A stretch of DNA of 64,000 bases. Origin: an uncultured Paracoccaceae bacterium. Its GTDB lineage: Bacteria > Pseudomonadota > Alphaproteobacteria > Rhodobacterales > Rhodobacteraceae. The stretch covers positions 1 to 64,000 of the forward strand of contig CANMQJ010000021.1 in assembly GCA_947500005.1 (NCBI GenBank). Direction: 5' to 3'. The translations under genes were made by a program, and so were the position numbers. Positions 34,911 through 43,314 of this stretch are shown here, in pieces. A model generated the notes under the pieces. The model worked only from the letters and a program-made list of their open reading frames with translations. It had not been told where the DNA came from and made no database searches. Position 1 is the stretch's first letter. Each line of letters begins with the position of its first letter.

Positions 34911-35408
34911 TCAGCCTGCCATTTTCCGCGCCTTGCGCAGCAGCATGTCACGTTTCACCTTGCTGAGGCGGTCGAAATACATCCGCCCGTTCAGATGGTC
35001 GATCTGGTGCTGCACGCTCGTCGCCTCGACACCCACGAAATCGCGCCGGTCGATCTGACCATACTCGTTGAGGAAACGCACCGTCACCGCGCGCGGGCGC
35101 TTGATCGTGGCGGACACGCCAGGCAGGTTCGGGCTCGCCTCGTCATGCTCGCGCAGCTCGATGGAGCTGTGCAGGATCTCGGGATTTGCCATTCGTACCG
35201 CCCGGCCCCGCTGCGTCGAGCCATCGACCACGGCAAGCCGCAGCATCACCCCGATCTGCGGCGCGGCAAGACCCACGCCCGGCATCGCCTCCATCGTGTC
35301 GATCATGTCGTCCCAGATGGCGCGGATCTCGTCGGTGATCTCTTCGACCGGCACCGCCTTGGTCCGCAGTCGTTTGTCCGGCCAGGGCAGGCAGTCGCGC
35401 ACCGTCAT
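34911..35408 (-). CDS. Peptide deformylase-like protein with altered active site
   Basis: This 165-residue protein clearly belongs to the deformylase fold: motif 1 is intact (GVGLAAPQIG, 44-53). Motif 2, normally EGCLS, reads Glu90-Ala-Ser-Pro-Asn, so the metal-binding cysteine is Ser92. Motif 3, normally HExxH, reads His134-Gln-Ile-Asp-His138, so the catalytic glutamate is Gln135. Classical deformylase activity is therefore unlikely. The frame is intact and the gene is coupled by ATGA to the upstream def copy and by one base to fmt, so it appears to be kept. It may regulate or assist its paralogues, or bind formyl-Met peptides. Confidence 0.88.
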   Translation of the reverse strand: MTVRDCLPWPDKRLRTKAVPVEEITDEIRAIWDDMIDTMEAMPGVGLAAPQIGVMLRLAVVDGSTQRGRAVRMANPEILHSSIELREHDEASPNLPGVSATIKRPRAVTVRFLNEYGQIDRRDFVGVEATSVQHQIDHLNGRMYFDRLSKVKRDMLLRKARKMAG

Positions 35409-35902
35409 GCCTGCGTCTCCAGGTACCGGCCCTCGATCTCGGGGCGCAACTGCGGCGCGATGCGGTCGAAATGCACCATGCCGTTGAGGTGGTCGAACTC
35501 ATGCTGGATGCAGCGCGCCTCGAATCCGTCGAAATCGGCCATGTGAATATCTCCCTCGGCGGCGGTCCATTGCACGGTTACGGCCTTCCACCGCTCGACG
35601 GGCACCGACACACCGGGAATCGACAGGCAAACCTCTTCGCCCACTTCCGCCACGCGTTCGGCCGCCATGATCGAGGGGTTGATCATCGTCATCGGCGTGG
35701 GGCGCCCTTCCTTCCAGCCGCAATCCATCACGAAAAGCCGCTTCATGACGCCTACCTGCGGCGCGGCAAGGCCCCGGCCATTGGCCGCGTACATCGTGTC
35801 GAACATGTCGGCAATGAGTTGGTCCAACCGCGTGTCTTCGACCGGATCGCATTTCCTGGAAAGGCGCGGGTCTGGCCAGCGAAGGATTTCGAGAACGCTC
35901 AC
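35405..35902 (-). CDS. def: Peptide deformylase, second copy
   Basis: This 165-residue deformylase has motif 1 GRGLAAPQVG, motif 2 EVCLSIPG (Glu90, Cys92; valine replaces the usual glycine) and motif 3 QHEFDHLNG (His134, Glu135, His138). All metal ligands and the catalytic glutamate are present, so it should be active. It overlaps both neighbouring deformylase genes by four bases (ATGA), pointing to a single translationally coupled transcript. Substrate division with the canonical copy is unknown. Confidence 0.92.
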   Translation of the reverse strand: MSVLEILRWPDPRLSRKCDPVEDTRLDQLIADMFDTMYAANGRGLAAPQVGVMKRLFVMDCGWKEGRPTPMTMINPSIMAAERVAEVGEEVCLSIPGVSVPVERWKAVTVQWTAAEGDIHMADFDGFEARCIQHEFDHLNGMVHFDRIAPQLRPEIEGRYLETQA

Positions 35903-36417
35903 GCCCGGGCCATCTCGCGCTTGAGCTTCTGCATCTTGCGGGTGATCATCTGCCGCTTGAGAGGCTTGAGATAATCAATGAAAAGCTTGCCGTTCAGGTG
36001 GTCGATCTCGTGCTGAACGCAGGTTGCCCACAGCCCGTCGAATGTCTCGCGCTGCAGGTTGCCGTCGCGGTCGAGCCATTCGACCTCGACCTCTCGGGGC
36101 CGCGTCACCTCGGCATATTGATCGGGAATCGACAGGCACCCCTCGTCGTAAACGCTCACCTCGTCCGAGGCCGCCTTGATCTCGGGGTTGAACATCACCA
36201 GCGGGCGCGGCGCCGCCCCCTCCTCCTTGACGCAGTCGAGCACGATCAGCCGATCCAGATGGCCGACCTGAGGCGCGGCCAGCCCGATGCCCGGCGCGTC
36301 ATACATGGTTTCCAGCATGTCATCGGCCAGGCGGCGCAACTCGTCGCTGATATCGGCGACGGGCTCGCAGACCTTCTTCAGGCGCGGATCGGGATGGATC
36401 AGGATCTTGCGTTTCAT
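35899..36417 (-). CDS. def: Peptide deformylase, canonical copy
   Basis: This enzyme removes the N-formyl group from new proteins. The 172-residue protein has textbook motifs: GIGLAAPQVG (43-52), EGCLSIP with Cys94, and QHEIDHLNG with His136, Glu137 and His140. It is the first gene of the operon def-def-deformylase-like-fmt-small membrane protein and is divergent from the PatB gene, with 98 bases between. Confidence 0.97.
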   Translation of the reverse strand: MKRKILIHPDPRLKKVCEPVADISDELRRLADDMLETMYDAPGIGLAAPQVGHLDRLIVLDCVKEEGAAPRPLVMFNPEIKAASDEVSVYDEGCLSIPDQYAEVTRPREVEVEWLDRDGNLQRETFDGLWATCVQHEIDHLNGKLFIDYLKPLKRQMITRKMQKLKREMARA

Positions 36418-36515
36418 GACAGGGGATTTAGGCGATCACGCCCGCCATCGCAACGCCTCTTGCACCCGGCATTCAACAGGTTAGCTTCGCGCGCAATGAA
36501 ATGACGGAGTGATGC

Positions 36516-37688
36516 ATGAGTTTCGATGACCTGACCGAGCGCCGGGGCAGTTTCTGCGCCAAGTGGGATGCGATGGAGCCACTCTACGGCGTTTCGCCTG
36601 ATGACGGGCTGCCGATGTGGGTCGCGGACATGGATCTGCCCGCGCCCGACTGCATTCTCGACGCTCTGCGCGCGATGGTGGACCACGGGATCTTCGGGTA
36701 TTCGACCCTCGACAAGCCCTACAAGGAGGCGATCGGCTGGTGGATGCTGGAGCGACACGGCTGGCAGGTCGCGCCCGAGGCGATCTTCACCACCACCGGA
36801 CTGGTCAACGGTGTGGGCATGTGCCTGGACGCCTACACGCAACCCGGCGACGAGATCGTCCTTTTCACACCGGTCTATCACGCATTCGCCAAGGTCATCC
36901 GCAATGCCGGGCGCAAGGTGGTCGAGCGGCAGATGATCCTCGATGCCGAACACTACAAGCTCGACTTCGAGGCGTGGGACGCGCAGATGACCGGCACCGA
37001 AAAGGTCCTGATCTTCTGCTCGCCCCACAATCCCGGCGGGCGGGTCTGGACCGAGGAAGAGCTGCGCGCCGTGGCCGATTTCGCGCGGCGGCACGATCTG
37101 CTGCTGATCTCGGACGAGGTGCATCACGATCTCGTCTTTCCCGGTGTGCGCCATATCCCGATGCAGAATGCCGCGCCCGAGATCGTGGACCGTCTCATCA
37201 TGCTCACCGCACCGTCGAAAACCTTCAACATCGCCGGCCTGCATACCGGGCAGGTGATCATTCCCGACGAAACCCTGCGTGCGCCCTTCGCGGCGCGAAT
37301 GTCGGCTCTGAACCTCTCGTCGAACTCCATGGGCCTGCGCGCGACGATGGCGGCCTATTCGCCCGAAGGCGCGGCCTGGGTGGATGAGCTGGTGCCTTAT
37401 CTCGACGGCAACCGGAAACTGTTTGATGCGGCCATCGCCGAGATCCCGGGCCTGCGCTCCATCCCGCTCCAGGCCACCTATCTCTCCTGGATCGATTTCT
37501 CGGGCACCGGGATGACCCGCGAGGAGTTCACCGCGCGGGTTGAAAAGACCGCGAAGATCGCCGCCAATCACGGCACGACCTTCGGCACCGGCGGGGAAAG
37601 CTTTCTCCGGTTCAACCTTGCGACGCAGCGATCCAGGGTCGAGGACGCCTGCGAGCGGCTGAAATCGGCCTTTTCCGATCTGCAATAA
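36516..37688 (+). CDS. patB: PatB/MalY-type PLP C-S lyase
   Basis: This 390-residue fold-type I PLP enzyme of the PatB/MalY group acts on cystathionine or related cysteine conjugates. It shows MWVADMDLPAPDCILDAL, GIFGYSTLDKPYKEAIGWWM, SPHNPGGRVWT, ISDEVHHDLVF and the PLP-lysine segment TAPSKTFNIAGLHTG. The family start and length agree. A long antisense frame covers the gene and is ignored. A weak terminator follows. Confidence 0.92.
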   Translation: MSFDDLTERRGSFCAKWDAMEPLYGVSPDDGLPMWVADMDLPAPDCILDALRAMVDHGIFGYSTLDKPYKEAIGWWMLERHGWQVAPEAIFTTTGLVNGVGMCLDAYTQPGDEIVLFTPVYHAFAKVIRNAGRKVVERQMILDAEHYKLDFEAWDAQMTGTEKVLIFCSPHNPGGRVWTEEELRAVADFARRHDLLLISDEVHHDLVFPGVRHIPMQNAAPEIVDRLIMLTAPSKTFNIAGLHTGQVIIPDETLRAPFAARMSALNLSSNSMGLRATMAAYSPEGAAWVDELVPYLDGNRKLFDAAIAEIPGLRSIPLQATYLSWIDFSGTGMTREEFTARVEKTAKIAANHGTTFGTGGESFLRFNLATQRSRVEDACERLKSAFSDLQ

Positions 37689-37693
37689 CAAGT

Positions 37694-37715
37694 GGGCCGA
37701 ACCCGGCCCTTTAAT
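37694..37715 (+). terminator. Weak terminator after patB
   Basis: GGGCC (37694-37698) pairs with GGCCC (37705-37709) over a 6-base loop, followed by TTTAAT. The tail overlaps the stop codon of the convergent gene at 37711. Confidence 0.45.
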
Positions 37716-38061
37716 CCTTGCCGAGATAGGCGACCGGCGCCTCTGCAGTGCGTTCGAAATCCAGCGCTGCATGGTCGGTGCTGGCTGTGTTGCGCTTGAA
37801 ATCATAGCGCATCTCGCCGCCTTCTTCCTCGGCCGCCACGATCAGGCACTGGCACAAATGCTTTCCGCCGTCATAAATATCGACCAGCCCGCGCAAACGC
37901 GGGGTGGTCACGGCCTCGACGGCGAACCCGGTGCGCCACATCCGCAGCACCCTGTAGCTCTCGTCGCCAGCCTCCACGCGCAACCGGCTGGCCTTTTTCA
38001 GGGCCGCGATACGCGCCGCGTCAAGCGTGTCGCTGATCTCTTTCGGAACGTAGTTGTCCAT
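37711..38061 (-). CDS. Conserved hypothetical protein
   Basis: This 116-residue soluble protein has an N-terminal helical part (KEISDTLDAARIAALKKASR) and then beta-like segments (YRVLRMWRTGFAVEA, GLVDIYDGGKHLCQCLIVAA). I recognise no named domain. The sequence is well composed and reads as a real gene common in this order. The start is at MDNYVPKE (38061), 13 codons inside the longest frame. It is convergent with patB. Confidence 0.65.
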   Translation of the reverse strand: MDNYVPKEISDTLDAARIAALKKASRLRVEAGDESYRVLRMWRTGFAVEAVTTPRLRGLVDIYDGGKHLCQCLIVAAEEEGGEMRYDFKRNTASTDHAALDFERTAEAPVAYLGKD

Positions 38062-38276
38062 CGCCGGATCCCCCGCAGAATCATCCTTAGTGTGGCGCAA
38101 CCATATGGCGGATCAAGGGAAATCTGGACGCAGAGAAAATTGGCCTCCGAACGTGACCACAGCGACATTGGGCCATGTGCATCGGCGCAGCCCCATTGCG
38201 CGCGAGCAGGCATGGGCGGAACCATGGCAAGGGGCTAACCTTGAGAACAATGACACCGGCAAACGGAGGATGACCC

Positions 38277-39266
38277 ATGGGGCTGCTCGTCGATGGCGAA
38301 TGGAAAGACAAGTGGTACGACACCGACTCGACCGGGGGAAAGTTCGAACGATCCGAATCCCGGTTCCGCAACTGGATCACCCCCGACGGCGCCCCCGGTC
38401 CTTCGGGCGAAGGCGGGTTCGAGGCCGAGGCAGGTCGCTATCACCTTTATGTCAGCCTTGCCTGCCCCTGGGCGCACAGGACCACGATCTTTCGCCATCT
38501 CAAGGGGTTGACCGATCACATCGGCCTGTCCGTCGTGCACCCGCACATGCTGGGCCAAGGGTGGTCCTTCGACACGGATTTCGACTGTGCGACGGGTGAC
38601 CCGCTCCACGGTTTTGGCCATGCGCACCAACTCTATACCAAGGCCGACCCCACCTATTCGGGTCGTGTGACCGTGCCCATCCTGTGGGACAAGAAGCGCG
38701 AGACCATCGTCTCGAATGAAAGCGCCGAACTGATCCGCATGTTCAACAGTGCGTTCGATGGCATCACCGGCAATACCGACGATTACTGGCCCGAGGAACT
38801 GCGCGACGCGATCGAAGATGTGAATGCGCGAATTTACGACACCGTCAACAATGGCGTCTACAAGGCCGGATTTGCCACCAGCCAAGAGGCCTATGACGAA
38901 CCGGTGCGCGAGCTCTTCGACAGTCTCGACTGGCTGGAAGAGCGCCTCTCCACGAAACGCTATCTCATGGGGGACCGGATCACCGAGGCGGACTGGCGGC
39001 TTTTCACCACGCTCGTCCGCTTCGACAAGGTCTATCACACCCATTTCAAGTGCAACCGCAACAGGATCACCGACTACCCCAATCTCTGGGGCTATCTGCG
39101 CGAGTTGTACCAGTGGCCGGGCGTGGCCGAGACCGTGAATTTCGATCACATCGTCGAGCACTACTACTACAGCCACGACATGGTGAACCCGAACCGGATC
39201 ATCCCGATCAACCCGCAGCCCGATTTCACAGCGCCGCACGGCCGTGATCAGCGCCCCGCGGCGTAA
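38277..39266 (+). CDS. yqjG: Glutathionyl-hydroquinone reductase
   Basis: This GST-like enzyme removes glutathione from glutathionyl-hydroquinones. The 329-residue protein has the catalytic Cys63 in SLACPWAHRTTI, the thioredoxin-fold continuation TVPILWDKKRETIVSNESAE, and the C-terminal helical domain with YLMGDRITEADWRLFTTLVR. The last 19 bases overlap the end of the convergent receiver gene. The ATG follows AACGGAGGATGA. Confidence 0.93.
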   Translation: MGLLVDGEWKDKWYDTDSTGGKFERSESRFRNWITPDGAPGPSGEGGFEAEAGRYHLYVSLACPWAHRTTIFRHLKGLTDHIGLSVVHPHMLGQGWSFDTDFDCATGDPLHGFGHAHQLYTKADPTYSGRVTVPILWDKKRETIVSNESAELIRMFNSAFDGITGNTDDYWPEELRDAIEDVNARIYDTVNNGVYKAGFATSQEAYDEPVRELFDSLDWLEERLSTKRYLMGDRITEADWRLFTTLVRFDKVYHTHFKCNRNRITDYPNLWGYLRELYQWPGVAETVNFDHIVEHYYYSHDMVNPNRIIPINPQPDFTAPHGRDQRPAA

Positions 39267-39610
39267 TGCTCGACCATCGCCGCCAGGTCCTCTGGCGGCG
39301 TCCCGCTCTGCACATAGGCGCAGGCGTTCGGACTATGGGCAAAGATCGAACCGTCCGAGAAGAAGGTCGTGTTCGTCACGAAGATCACCCGCGCCTCGGG
39401 CCGGCGATAGCTTGCGAAATCGGCGACCGCCAACGCGCTGCCATCGTCCAGCACGAGGTCCAGAACGATGATCTCGAAATCCGAGGCATAGAGCGCGAGG
39501 ATCGCAGTCTCCTGCGAGGCGACAAGCGTCACCTCGCAACCTTGGCGTTGCAGGTGGCGCTGCCAGAGCCTGCCAAGCTCCGGATTGCTTTCGACAATCA
39601 GTACTTTCAT
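39248..39610 (-). CDS. Stand-alone receiver-domain protein, atypical
   Basis: This 120-residue single-domain response regulator has phosphoacceptor candidate Asp51 in IIVLDLVLDDGSA. The usual N-terminal acidic pair is reduced to Glu7 in LIVESNP. The conserved lysine is replaced in AYVQSGTPPEDL. Phosphorylation chemistry may be weak or absent, so it could be a protein-protein switch. A CtrA-type box lies 67 bases upstream. The 3' end overlaps the convergent reductase gene by 19 bases. No kinase gene is near. Confidence 0.8.
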   Translation of the reverse strand: MKVLIVESNPELGRLWQRHLQRQGCEVTLVASQETAILALYASDFEIIVLDLVLDDGSALAVADFASYRRPEARVIFVTNTTFFSDGSIFAHSPNACAYVQSGTPPEDLAAMVEHYAAGR

Positions 39611-39676
39611 TTTCCGACACCTCGGCACTCTCGTTGCTTGTGCCGTCCCCGCATGAACCGTGATCTGCCCAAAGCC

Positions 39677-39692
39677 TTAACAAAACATTAAC
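39677..39692. promoter_or_regulatory. CtrA-like binding site
   Basis: TTAACAAAACATTAAC matches the CtrA consensus TTAA-N7-TTAAC exactly. It lies 67 bases upstream of the receiver gene (39610, reverse) and about 100 bases upstream of cobC (39794, forward). The receiver gene is the likelier target. Whether CtrA is present in this genome cannot be seen here. Confidence 0.55.
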
Positions 39693-39793
39693 ATGCACTG
39701 CACCAAGCCGTGACCCGGCGGATTTGCTTGTATGACCGGCGAGAATCCGCTTGAAACCTAGCCTGAGGACCCACCCGCAGCACGGAGCCTATC

Positions 39794-40762
39794 ATGGCCG
39801 ATGCAGACGACGCCCGCGCCGATCCACGCGGCCCCCGTGATCACGGAGGGGGACTCGATCATGCAATCGCCGCCCATGGGGGCACGAAAGCCGAATGGCT
39901 CGATCTCTCGACCGGGATCAACCCGCACCCCTTTCCCCTGCCCTCCTTTAGCGCCGAAGACTGGCAATCCCTGCCCGATCACGGCGCCTTCATCCGGCTC
40001 TGCCAAGCCGCACGTCGATTCTGGAAGGTGCCCGGTGAGGCCGCCATCCTCCCCGCACCCGGAGCGTCAACGCTGATCGCTAGGCTTCCCGCGCTGGCAT
40101 CCACCGGCCGCGTCGAGATCACACCGCCCACCTACAACGAACACGCCGCGGCCTTTCACGCCCATGGCTGGCAGGTCACCGAGAACGGTCCGGCCGATGC
40201 GCGCGTTCTCGTGCACCCCAACAACCCCGACGGACGTCTGTGGACAGCGGCCGACGCAAACGCCCCTTTCACCGTGATCGACGAGAGCTTCTGCGACATA
40301 GCACCCGACGCCAGCCTCGTGCATCTCGCGGCGCTTCCCGGCCGGATCGTTCTCAAGAGTTTCGGAAAGTTCTGGGGTCTGGCCGGCCTGCGCCTGGGAT
40401 TTGCCATCGCACGGCCGCAGGTGATCGAGCGGCTCAATGACCTCAGCGGGCCCTGGGCGGTTTCCGGACCCGCGCTGCGCGTCGGCGAGATGGCGCTTCG
40501 GGATACCGAATGGGCCCAACGAACACGCCAACGGCTTTCGGCGGAGGCCGAGCGGCTGGACCAACTGATGACAGGCCGCGGAGCGCGGCTTTGCGGCGGC
40601 ACATCGCTTTTCCGGCTGTACCAGCTCGAGAATGCCGCCGCCTGGCATGACCGGCTGGCCCGTGCCCGCATCCTCACCCGGATCTTTCCTTATTCTGATC
40701 ACCTGATCCGTCTGGGCCTGCCGCCCGAACACGGCTGGGACAGGCTGGAGGCCGCATTGTGA
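39794..40762 (+). CDS. cobC: Threonine-phosphate decarboxylase, cobalamin synthesis
   Basis: This aspartate-aminotransferase-fold enzyme makes (R)-1-amino-2-propanol O-2-phosphate for the B12 nucleotide loop (CobC in Pseudomonas numbering, CobD in Salmonella). The 322-residue protein has HGGGLDHAIAAHGG, LDLSTGINPHPFPLP, HPNNPDGRLW and the PLP-lysine motif SFGKFWGLAGLRLGF. Its stop overlaps the cbiB start (GTGA). No B12-riboswitch core is visible upstream, but GCGGATT and AATCCGC can pair at 39718-39750. Confidence 0.93.
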   Translation: MADADDARADPRGPRDHGGGLDHAIAAHGGTKAEWLDLSTGINPHPFPLPSFSAEDWQSLPDHGAFIRLCQAARRFWKVPGEAAILPAPGASTLIARLPALASTGRVEITPPTYNEHAAAFHAHGWQVTENGPADARVLVHPNNPDGRLWTAADANAPFTVIDESFCDIAPDASLVHLAALPGRIVLKSFGKFWGLAGLRLGFAIARPQVIERLNDLSGPWAVSGPALRVGEMALRDTEWAQRTRQRLSAEAERLDQLMTGRGARLCGGTSLFRLYQLENAAAWHDRLARARILTRIFPYSDHLIRLGLPPEHGWDRLEAAL

Positions 40763-41679
40763 CCACCGCTTTCGTTCTAGCCTGCGCCATGCTGCTGGAT
40801 GCCGCCCTGGGCGAGCCGGATTGGCTCTGGTCGCGGCTGCGCCACCCCGCCGTACTGTTCGGAGATGTCGTGGGCTTCTGCGACCGGCGCTTCAATCGCG
40901 GGTCCCACCGGCGCCTCAAGGGCATGGCGGTGGCCGCCGCTCTGGCCATCGGCGCACTGGTGCTCGGCACCGCGCTGGCGCAGCTGGGCTGGATCGCGGA
41001 GATCGTCATCTGCGCGGTGCTTCTCGCCCAGCGTTCGCTCGCCCAGCACGTGCAGGACGTGGCGGAGGCGCTGCGCCTCTCCCTGCCGCAGGGGCGCAAC
41101 ATGGTCGCCCGCATCGTCTCGCGCGACACCTCCGAGATGGACGGTCCCCAGGTCGCCCGGGCAGCGATTGAAAGTGCCGCCGAAAACCTCAGCGATGGCG
41201 TGATCGCCCCGGCCTTCTGGTTCCTGATCGGAGGGCTTCCGGGCCTCTTCCTCTACAAGGTGATCAACACAGCCGACAGCATGATCGGTTACCTCAACGA
41301 AAGATACGCGGAATTCGGCTGGGCATCGGCCAAGCTGGACGACCTGCTGAACCTCCTGCCCGCGCGCCTGACATGCCTGATGCTGGTAGTGCTGTCCAAT
41401 GGCTGGTCCCACTGGCGCGCCATCGTCGAGGATGCCGAGCGGCACATCTCGCCCAACGCCGGCTGGCCCGAGGCGGCAATGGCGCGCGCGTTGAACGTGG
41501 CGCTGGCCGGGCCGCGCAGCTATCATGGAAAGGTCCGACATCTCGCCTGGGTCAACGAGGACGCCCGAAAAGAGATCGGGCCCCGCGAGATCGAAAAGGC
41601 CGTGCGCCTGCTCTGGCAGGTCTGGGCGCTGGCGCTGGGGCTTGCAATCGCGATCTTCACGATCACCTATATGTTCTGA
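40759..41679 (+). CDS. cbiB: Adenosylcobinamide-phosphate synthase
   Basis: This membrane enzyme attaches aminopropanol phosphate to adenosylcobyric acid (CbiB; CobD in Pseudomonas naming). The 306-residue protein begins MLLDAALGEPDWLWSRLRHP and contains RDTSEMDGPQVARAAIESAAENLSDG and NTADSMIGYLNERY, diagnostic for the family, with about five hydrophobic helices. It starts with GTG inside the cobC stop, so the two steps are coupled. Confidence 0.95.
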   Translation: MTTAFVLACAMLLDAALGEPDWLWSRLRHPAVLFGDVVGFCDRRFNRGSHRRLKGMAVAAALAIGALVLGTALAQLGWIAEIVICAVLLAQRSLAQHVQDVAEALRLSLPQGRNMVARIVSRDTSEMDGPQVARAAIESAAENLSDGVIAPAFWFLIGGLPGLFLYKVINTADSMIGYLNERYAEFGWASAKLDDLLNLLPARLTCLMLVVLSNGWSHWRAIVEDAERHISPNAGWPEAAMARALNVALAGPRSYHGKVRHLAWVNEDARKEIGPREIEKAVRLLWQVWALALGLAIAIFTITYMF

Positions 41680-41705
41680 AGACCACAAGAGCCCGAAGGA
41701 TTTTC

Positions 41706-42878
41706 ATGCGCTTACTCAAGACCCTCGCTTCCTCGACCGCACTCTGCCTGCTGGCCGATCCCGGTTTCGCACAATGCGGCGGCAGCTTTCCCGTCTTCAT
41801 CGACGGGTTGAAGGCCGAGGCCGTCTCGCGCGGTCATGACCGGGCGGCGGTCGATTCCTTCTTTCGCGGCGTGCGTCAGGACGGGGCGGTGCTCAAGGCC
41901 GACCGCGCGCAAGGTGTCTTCCAGAAACCCTTCATCGAGTTTTCCCGGCGTCTGATCTCGGCCAACCGGCTCGAGATGGGACGAAAGATGGACGCGAAAT
42001 ACGACAGTGTCTTTGACCGGATCGAGACCGAATACGGCGTCTCGCGCGGCGTCCTGCTGGCCTTCTGGGCGTTCGAAACGGATTACGGGGGCTATCAGGG
42101 CGATTTCAATACGCGCGACGCGCTGGTCACCCTCTCGCACGATTGCCGTCGTCCCGAGTTGTTCCGACCCCAGGTCTTCGCCGCGATCGAACTGTTCGAA
42201 AAGGGCGATTTCGAGCCTGACCGCACCACCGGAGCCTGGGCGGGCGAAATCGGCATGGTCCAGATGCTTCCGCAGGACATTCTCGACAACGGCGTGGATG
42301 CCGATGGCGACGGGCATGTCTCGCTCAAGACATCCGCTCCTGACGCACTTCTCTCAGGCGCCAAGATGCTCTCGCATCTCGGCTGGCGCCCGAACGAGCC
42401 GTGGTTGCAGGAGGTGAACGTGCCCGCCCGGATGGACTGGTCCCTGAGTGGTCCCGGCAAGCCGCGCCCTGTCTCGGACTGGCAGGCAATGGGCGTCGAG
42501 GCACGGAACGGAACGCTGACCGATCTGCCGGCCTCGCTGGTTCTTCCACAAGGCAAAGACGGCCCGGCCTTCCTCGCCTACCCGAATTTCGACGTCTATT
42601 TCGAGTGGAACCAGAGCTTCGTCTACGTCATGACCGCAGCTTATTTCGCCACCCGCCTCGAGGGCGCGCCGGTTTATGACGCCGGCAATCCCGATAACGG
42701 TCTCTCGGGCGATCGGATGAAGGAATTGCAACGCAAGCTTCAGGCGCGCGGCCATGATGTCGGCGGAATCGACGGCATTCTCGGCGCGGGTACCCGTGCG
42801 GCCGTGCAGGCCGAACAGGCGAGGCTGGGCCTGCCCGCCGATGCCTGGCCCACGCAAGCGCTTCTCGACCGGTTGTGA
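41706..42878 (+). CDS. Lytic murein transglycosylase with peptidoglycan-binding domain
   Basis: This 390-residue exported enzyme cleaves the glycan strands of peptidoglycan. The signal peptide is about 22 residues (ending DPGFAQ). An MltB-like SLT_2 domain follows, with the catalytic glutamate in LLAFWAFETDYGGYQGDFNT and the GEIGMVQMLPQDILD segment. A C-terminal peptidoglycan-binding domain is at about 327-388 (MKELQRKLQARGHDVGGIDG). It starts at 41706, 26 bases after cbiB; a longer upstream frame is a shadow of cbiB. Confidence 0.92.
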   Translation: MRLLKTLASSTALCLLADPGFAQCGGSFPVFIDGLKAEAVSRGHDRAAVDSFFRGVRQDGAVLKADRAQGVFQKPFIEFSRRLISANRLEMGRKMDAKYDSVFDRIETEYGVSRGVLLAFWAFETDYGGYQGDFNTRDALVTLSHDCRRPELFRPQVFAAIELFEKGDFEPDRTTGAWAGEIGMVQMLPQDILDNGVDADGDGHVSLKTSAPDALLSGAKMLSHLGWRPNEPWLQEVNVPARMDWSLSGPGKPRPVSDWQAMGVEARNGTLTDLPASLVLPQGKDGPAFLAYPNFDVYFEWNQSFVYVMTAAYFATRLEGAPVYDAGNPDNGLSGDRMKELQRKLQARGHDVGGIDGILGAGTRAAVQAEQARLGLPADAWPTQALLDRL

Positions 42879-42896
42879 AAGGGCAGCCGGTCCGGC

Positions 42897-43271
42897 TCAG
42901 CGACGAATACCCAACTGGATCCGGACCGGCAGCTTGAGGTCGTGCTCGCGCACATAGACCAGCAGTTCGCGGTCATCGACCATCATGTCGCAACGGGAAA
43001 AACGGCGGCTGAAACTGAAGCAGACGTCGCCATCGCCATCGACTTTCATCATGCCGATCTTGACGCCATCCGCCAGCGCATCCGGCACCGCCAACGCCGC
43101 CTGCTAGCGCGGAGCGCGTCGAAAGCTGCTTCGATGGCGTGTCGTTGACGGGACGGTGACGGAGTAATCTGAAAAACTGGCCGTTCTGCCGATCTGACGC
43201 AATTTCATCGGGTCCGCCCCGGCAGAGGGTGCGAAGACAAGAAAAACGAGGAACAGCTTCAGGCCATACAT
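42897..43271 (-). pseudogene. Probably frameshifted small exported protein gene
   Basis: From the ATG at 43271 the reverse strand encodes a clear signal peptide (MYGLKLFLVFLVFAPSAGA) and about 35 further residues, then a TAG at 43104-43106. Just beyond it the same frame resumes as good coding sequence (ALAVPDALADGVKIGMMKVD to the end at 42897). Between about 43150 and 43110 the plausible coding text is in another frame (RHAIEAAFDALRA). Two compensating small indels would restore one protein of roughly 120 residues. This could be a real pseudogene or an assembly error. The family is not recognised. Confidence 0.5.
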
Positions 43272-43314
43272 ACCTGATTTAACGCCATTTCCCCGCCCCG
43301 GTTCCCGGCGCCCG

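Noticed and set aside
36414..37805. 463-codon leftward frame opposite the PatB gene
   Set aside because: The PatB-type lyase on the other strand has all family motifs; the antisense translation resembles nothing and is His/Arg/Gly-rich as expected of a shadow.
39611..39793. B12 riboswitch upstream of cobC-cbiB
   Set aside because: I find no recognisable B12-box core; only a 7-bp pairing GCGGATT/AATCCGC is present.
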